A stretch of DNA of 52,200 nt from Pseudomonas citronellolis (GTDB taxonomy: Bacteria; Pseudomonadota; Gammaproteobacteria; Pseudomonadales; Pseudomonadaceae), in the NCBI RefSeq assembly GCF_029335315.1, contig NZ_JARJLT010000106.1, forward strand, positions 1-52,200, read 5' to 3'. Below are positions 49,297-52,200 of this stretch, piece after piece (position 1 is the stretch's first letter; every line of letters starts with the position of its first letter). The position numbers and the translations under genes are program-made. A model generated the notes under the pieces. It made no database searches, was not told where the DNA came from, and saw only the letters and a program-made list of their open reading frames with translations.

Positions 49297-49350
49297 CGCA
49301 AAAGGCGCCGCTCCGCGGCCTGCCGGGGCAGGTGCGGAAGCGACGCCTTT
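49297..49350 (-). terminator. Leader attenuator (terminator) upstream of nasA
   Basis: On the minus strand, GGCGTCGCTTCCGC pairs with GCGGAGCGGCGCC (plus 49334-49348 and 49302-49314) enclosing a second small hairpin, and is followed by TTTT. The U-tract is short, so termination may be partial. It lies about 100 bases before the nasA start codon. Its 5' arm overlaps the hairpin with the AAAGGC loop. Confidence 0.75.
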
Positions 49351-49383
49351 GTCGTGTGAGCGGGGTGATCGCCGTTGACCACC
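49341..49383 (-). promoter_or_regulatory. NasT (ANTAR) responsive leader of nasA
   Basis: Two hairpins with six-base loops stand in tandem on the minus strand: GGTGGTC-AACGGC-GATCACC (49364-49383, one G-U pair) and CGAC-AAAGGC-GTCG (49341-49354). Both loops have A at position 1 and G at position 4. The second loop sequence AAAGGC is identical to that of the nirB leader, and here too the hairpin competes with the terminator. NasT, encoded 1.6 kb upstream, is the obvious binding protein. Confidence 0.82.
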
Positions 49384-49397
49384 ACCAACGAGGCCAC

Positions 49398-49414
49398 AGC
49401 AAGGGCCGGGCCAA
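49398..49414 (-). promoter_or_regulatory. Sigma-54 type promoter of nasA
   Basis: The minus strand reads TTGGCCCGGCCCTTGCT, which matches TGGCACG-N4-TTGCW with one mismatch (C for A) and correct spacing. The start point would be near 49388, only a few bases before the first leader hairpin. It mirrors the promoter of the nirB operon. Confidence 0.72.
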
Positions 49415-49517
49415 GGTCGAATATCCTGGAAAATCAGCGAGTTGCCTGTTCAGGCTGCTGCGGGGCGCGAACCATCATGGGGCGCCGTGCCGGGCGGGCC
49501 GCCCGGCGATGGGGCGT

Positions 49518-49964
49518 TCAGCCCACCCAGTTGACCGCCGGGAAGGCGGTGCGCATCGCTTCGGGCATGGCCACCACCTTGCGCTGGCGGTAGTTGAAGA
49601 ACACGAAGCCGGACTTGGCCATGGCCACCAGGGTGGCGTCGGCCGGGCGGGTGATGCGGAAGATGATGTCGCCGCCGTACTTGTTGAAGTCCATCACCCC
49701 GACCTCGAACAGCAGGTGGTCGCGGGCGTGGGCCTCGGCGCGGTAGGTGGTGGCGAGGTCGGTGACGATGATGCCGATGTCGTCGGCGCCGACGCTCTCG
49801 CTGACGCCGAAGTCGAACAGGAAGCGCGCGCGGGCCTCGGAGATCATCGAAATCATCGAGTCGTTGCCCAGGTGGCGGGCGCCGTTGATGTCGGTGACGC
49901 GGACGGTCAGCTGGGTCTGGTAGCAGAACAGTTCCTCGGGGAACTGCAGGTCGAGGCGGGCCAT
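49518..49964 (-). CDS. Acyl-CoA thioesterase, 4HBT (hot-dog) family
   Basis: A 148-residue hot-dog fold protein of the 4-hydroxybenzoyl-CoA thioesterase group. It has RVTDINGARHLGNDSMISMISEARARFL in the usual place of the central helix, with Asp/Asn-rich active-site sequence, then AEAHARDHLLFEVGVMDFNKYGGDIIFRI. The substrate is unknown. It is not expected to take part in nitrate assimilation although it lies between nasT and nasA; a sigma-54 promoter separates it from nasA. Confidence 0.88.
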   Translation of the reverse strand: MARLDLQFPEELFCYQTQLTVRVTDINGARHLGNDSMISMISEARARFLFDFGVSESVGADDIGIIVTDLATTYRAEAHARDHLLFEVGVMDFNKYGGDIIFRITRPADATLVAMAKSGFVFFNYRQRKVVAMPEAMRTAFPAVNWVG

Positions 49965-50048
49965 GGATACCTTGCGTGAATCGGTGAAGGGGCGAGGCCG
50001 ATTCTAGGCCCTGGCGGCCCGCCTTGGGCATCCCGCCTGCGGGTGATT

Positions 50049-50741
50049 TCAGCGGTGGGCGAGGTTCAGGTGGTAGAAGGTCACCCGCGCGCCTTCGTCG
50101 CTGGGGCCGTAGTTGTCGGCGATGTAGGCGCCGGCCTTGAAGTACAGCAACTGCTTCGACCAGGTGCTGCTGAGGGTCTTGCCGTAGTATTTCTCGCTGC
50201 CGTCGGCGCTCTGCACGCGGATGCCCAGGTTGCCCGAGGAGGTGACGCGCAGGCTGTAGGTCAGGCGCTCGCCCAGCTCGACGTTGTCGAGGAGCGCGAC
50301 GTTGACGCTTGCCGAGTCGTCGGGATGGTTGCGCACCAGCGCTTCGATACGCCCGCTTTGCTGGCTTGGAATGTAGTGGTACTGCAGCTTGACCAGGGGT
50401 TCTCCATCGCCGCTATCGGGCGACTTGCTGTGGATCTGGCCGATGATCACCTTGTTCTTCGAGGGTACCTGTTCGACGCTCAGGGTCGCGCGCAGCTCGT
50501 TGTCGGCCGAGCGGTAGTACCAGTCGTGGATGGAGCCGTCGGGCAGGGTTTCGCGTAGCTCGGTGCGTGGGTAGACGCTGTCGGAAGTGTGCGACCCGGT
50601 GACCGGGACCCAGAAACGAACCTGGATGCTGTTGCGGGTGAAATAGAGGCTCTTGTAGCCACGCTCTATCTGCTGGGTGGTGACGTCGATGGGCCTGGGA
50701 TCGGTGGGAACGCTGAGGTTCCAGGTGCTGAGGTCGAGCAT
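50049..50741 (-). CDS. Polysaccharide lyase family 7 (alginate lyase)
   Basis: A 230-residue PL7 lyase. All three conserved regions are present: YPRTELRE (R-x-E-L-R), IGQIHS (QIH, which suggests preference for polyguluronate-containing or mixed alginate), and YFKAGAYIADN (YFKAGxY with catalytic Tyr). The catalytic Gln, His, Arg and Tyr are therefore in place. The protein begins MLDLSTWNLSVPTD with no signal peptide, unlike most secreted alginate lyases. It may act on internalised oligosaccharides or leave the cell by an unusual route. AGAGG lies 12 bases before the ATG. Downstream of nasT, in the same orientation. Confidence 0.93.
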   Translation of the reverse strand: MLDLSTWNLSVPTDPRPIDVTTQQIERGYKSLYFTRNSIQVRFWVPVTGSHTSDSVYPRTELRETLPDGSIHDWYYRSADNELRATLSVEQVPSKNKVIIGQIHSKSPDSGDGEPLVKLQYHYIPSQQSGRIEALVRNHPDDSASVNVALLDNVELGERLTYSLRVTSSGNLGIRVQSADGSEKYYGKTLSSTWSKQLLYFKAGAYIADNYGPSDEGARVTFYHLNLAHR

Positions 50742-50956
50742 GGGGTGCCTCTTTCGGGCCGGCGCGCCGGCGCGGACGGATGGGCGCCCGGGTACCTGGC
50801 CGCGCGCGCCCACTGCGGGCTTCCGCGAGGGCGGAAGCGAGTGGCCCGCGCCGAGTCGGCGGGGCCGACGGAGCATAGGCCGCGGCGCCGGCGAAGGGGG
50901 CCAGCAGCGGCGCTGGCGAACTGATCGCCCGGTGCCGCCGCTGGCCAGTGGCCGCG

Positions 50957-51535
50957 TCACTGCCCGAGCATTTCGTGCATCGCGATGATCTGCTCGGCGA
51001 CCTGCACCAGCTTCTGCTGGCGGCCCATGGCCTGGCGGCGCATCAGGGTGTAGGCCTCTTCCTCGGGACAACTTTTCATCTTCATCAATAGCCCCTTGGC
51101 CAACTCGATGCGCTTGCGCTCGGCCAGTTGCTGCTCGCGGGCGTGCAACTGGGCGCGCAGGGCCTGGTCGCTCTCGAAGCGGGCCATGGCGACGTCGAGG
51201 ATCGGCCGCAGGCGCGCGGCCTGGATGCCTTCGACGATGTAGGCGCTGACCCCGGAGCGGATCGCCTGGCGCATCACCTGGGGGTCGTGCTCGTCGGTGA
51301 ACATCAGGATCGGGCGGGGTTGGTCGCGGCTGACCAGCACCACCTGTTCGAGCACGTCGCGGCCGGGGGAGTCGCTGTCGATGAGGATGACGTCCGGCTG
51401 CAGGGCCTCGACCCGGCTCGGCAGGTCGAGGCGGGTGGCGGACTCGTCGAGCACCTCGAAGCCGGCTTCGATGAGCGCGGCGCGCAGGCGCCCGACGCTG
51501 TTGGTGGTGTCGTTGACCAGCAGGATTCGCAGCAT
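50957..51535 (-). CDS. nasT: Nitrate-responsive antiterminator NasT
   Basis: A 192-residue protein with an N-terminal response-regulator-like domain (LRILLVNDTTNSVGRL, VILIDSDSPGRDVLEQ) and a C-terminal ANTAR RNA-binding domain (about 130-190, RIELAKGLLMKMKSCPEEEAYTLMRRQAM). In Azotobacter and Pseudomonas NasT binds leader RNA and prevents termination; NasS holds it inactive without nitrate. The start at 51535 gives a normal length; the frame extends further upstream without support. It is separated from nasS by 13 bases. Targets in this window are the two leaders described at 46.0 and 49.3 kb. Confidence 0.95.
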   Translation of the reverse strand: MLRILLVNDTTNSVGRLRAALIEAGFEVLDESATRLDLPSRVEALQPDVILIDSDSPGRDVLEQVVLVSRDQPRPILMFTDEHDPQVMRQAIRSGVSAYIVEGIQAARLRPILDVAMARFESDQALRAQLHAREQQLAERKRIELAKGLLMKMKSCPEEEAYTLMRRQAMGRQQKLVQVAEQIIAMHEMLGQ

Positions 51536-51548
51536 CTTCGCTCCTCCC

Positions 51549-52200
51549 TCAGGCGTCGCCGAGCGCGTGCAGGGCGAAGCCGCGGGCATAGCCGGCGGGG
51601 TTGCTGCCGTCCCAGACGCGGCCATCGACCAGGGTCGAGCTGCGCAGGCTGTTGTCGCTCACGGCGACGCCCAGCGCCTGCGCGGCCTCGCGGTACAACG
51701 ATTGCTGCTGCACCTGGCGGGCGATGCCGAGGTAGTCCGGCTCTTCGCGCAGCAGGCCCCAGCGGCGGAACTGGGTCATGAACCAGAGGCCGTCGGACAG
51801 CCATGGCTGGTTGGCCCGGCCTTCGCCGTGGAAGCGCAGCGGGTGGGCGTCCTTCCAGGCGTGGCCAAGGCCGTCCTGGTAGTGGCCGAGCAGGCGCGGC
51901 TCGATGCTCGCCAGCGGCGCGTTGACGTAGTCGCTGCCGCTGATCAGTTGCGCGGTGCTGCGGCGGTTCGCGTCGCTGGCCTCGATGAAGCGGCTGGCGT
52001 CGAGCAGCGCCATGACCAGGGCGCGGGCGGCGTTGGGGCATTCCTCGACGAAGGCGCGGGTGGCGCCGAGGACCTTTTCCGGGTGGTCGGGCCAGATCGC
52101 CTGGCTGGTGGTCACGCTGAAACCGAGGTTCTCGTCGATGGCCAGGGCGCCCCAGGGGCCGCCGGCGCAGAAGCCGTCGATGCGTCCGGCGCGCAGGTGC
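51549..52200 (-). CDS. nasS: Nitrate sensor NasS (partial, runs off the window)
   Basis: The C-terminal 216 residues of a periplasmic-binding-protein-like sensor related to the nitrate-binding protein NrtA. Visible features are RIDGFCAGGPWGALAIDEN at the edge, AIWPDHPEKVLGATRAFVEE, GLWFMTQFRRWGLL and SDNSLRSSTLVDGRVWDGSNPAGYARGF. NasS lacks a signal peptide in known cases and binds NasT in the cytoplasm, releasing it on binding nitrate or nitrite. The reading frame is open past 52200, so the 5' end lies outside. Confidence 0.93.
   Translation of the reverse strand, partial: HLRAGRIDGFCAGGPWGALAIDENLGFSVTTSQAIWPDHPEKVLGATRAFVEECPNAARALVMALLDASRFIEASDANRRSTAQLISGSDYVNAPLASIEPRLLGHYQDGLGHAWKDAHPLRFHGEGRANQPWLSDGLWFMTQFRRWGLLREEPDYLGIARQVQQQSLYREAAQALGVAVSDNSLRSSTLVDGRVWDGSNPAGYARGFALHALGDA

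Overview
The window is chromosomal DNA of a high-GC gammaproteobacterium, almost certainly a Pseudomonas related to the P. aeruginosa / P. nitroreducens / P. citronellolis group. The evidence is the contiguous block ppsR-ppsA, esterase, rraA-like, cmaX-crfX-cmpX-sigX-oprF, cobA-nitrate reductase-nirD-nirB, Ser/Thr kinase, nitrate transporter, nasT-nasS, together with cysB, cysH, thrH and pabB. From memory this order follows the PA1742-PA1786 stretch of P. aeruginosa PAO1. No phage, IS element, CRISPR array, tRNA or rRNA gene was seen.

Layout. 1-150: remnant of an isochorismatase-type hydrolase with an internal deletion. 350-9800: housekeeping and uncharacterised genes (class I amidotransferase, CorA-type transporter, small membrane and secreted proteins, crotonase, DAHP synthase, PilZ protein, thioredoxin-like protein, ketopantoate-reductase-like protein, 5'-nucleotidase). 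9840-15700: universal stress protein, cysB, PAP2 phosphatase, a CxxC thioredoxin-fold protein, cysH, thrH and pabB. 15860-26670: two tandem MalT-like LuxR regulators, then a small secreted protein, a C39-type peptidase, two outer-membrane beta-barrel proteins and a periplasmic tri-repeat protein. This is the best candidate for a poorly described system, possibly a surface-fibre or envelope-export apparatus analogous to Fap. 26850-29915: an ATP-grasp / transglutaminase-like 7TM / retropepsin-like triad on the minus strand. 30140-33500: divergent ppsR and ppsA. 33570-39330: esterase, rraA-like gene, then the envelope-stress group cmaX-crfX-cmpX-sigX-oprF. 39700-52200: assimilatory nitrate/nitrite module on the minus strand.

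Nitrate module. NasS (partial at the window edge) and NasT (response-regulator fold plus ANTAR RNA-binding domain) are encoded upstream. The two target operons, nasA-kinase and nirB-nirD-nitrate reductase-cobA, are each preceded by a sigma-54-type promoter and by a leader. Each leader holds hairpins with six-base loops carrying A at loop position 1 and G at position 4, and the last hairpin overlaps an intrinsic terminator. This is the expected architecture for nitrate-responsive antitermination by NasT under general nitrogen control.

Repeats. Three intergenic clusters of a GGCGGATAAC-type palindrome (near 26.7, 34.6 and 39.6 kb) and two other palindromic elements (1.2 and 47.9 kb) look like dispersed REP-like sequences.
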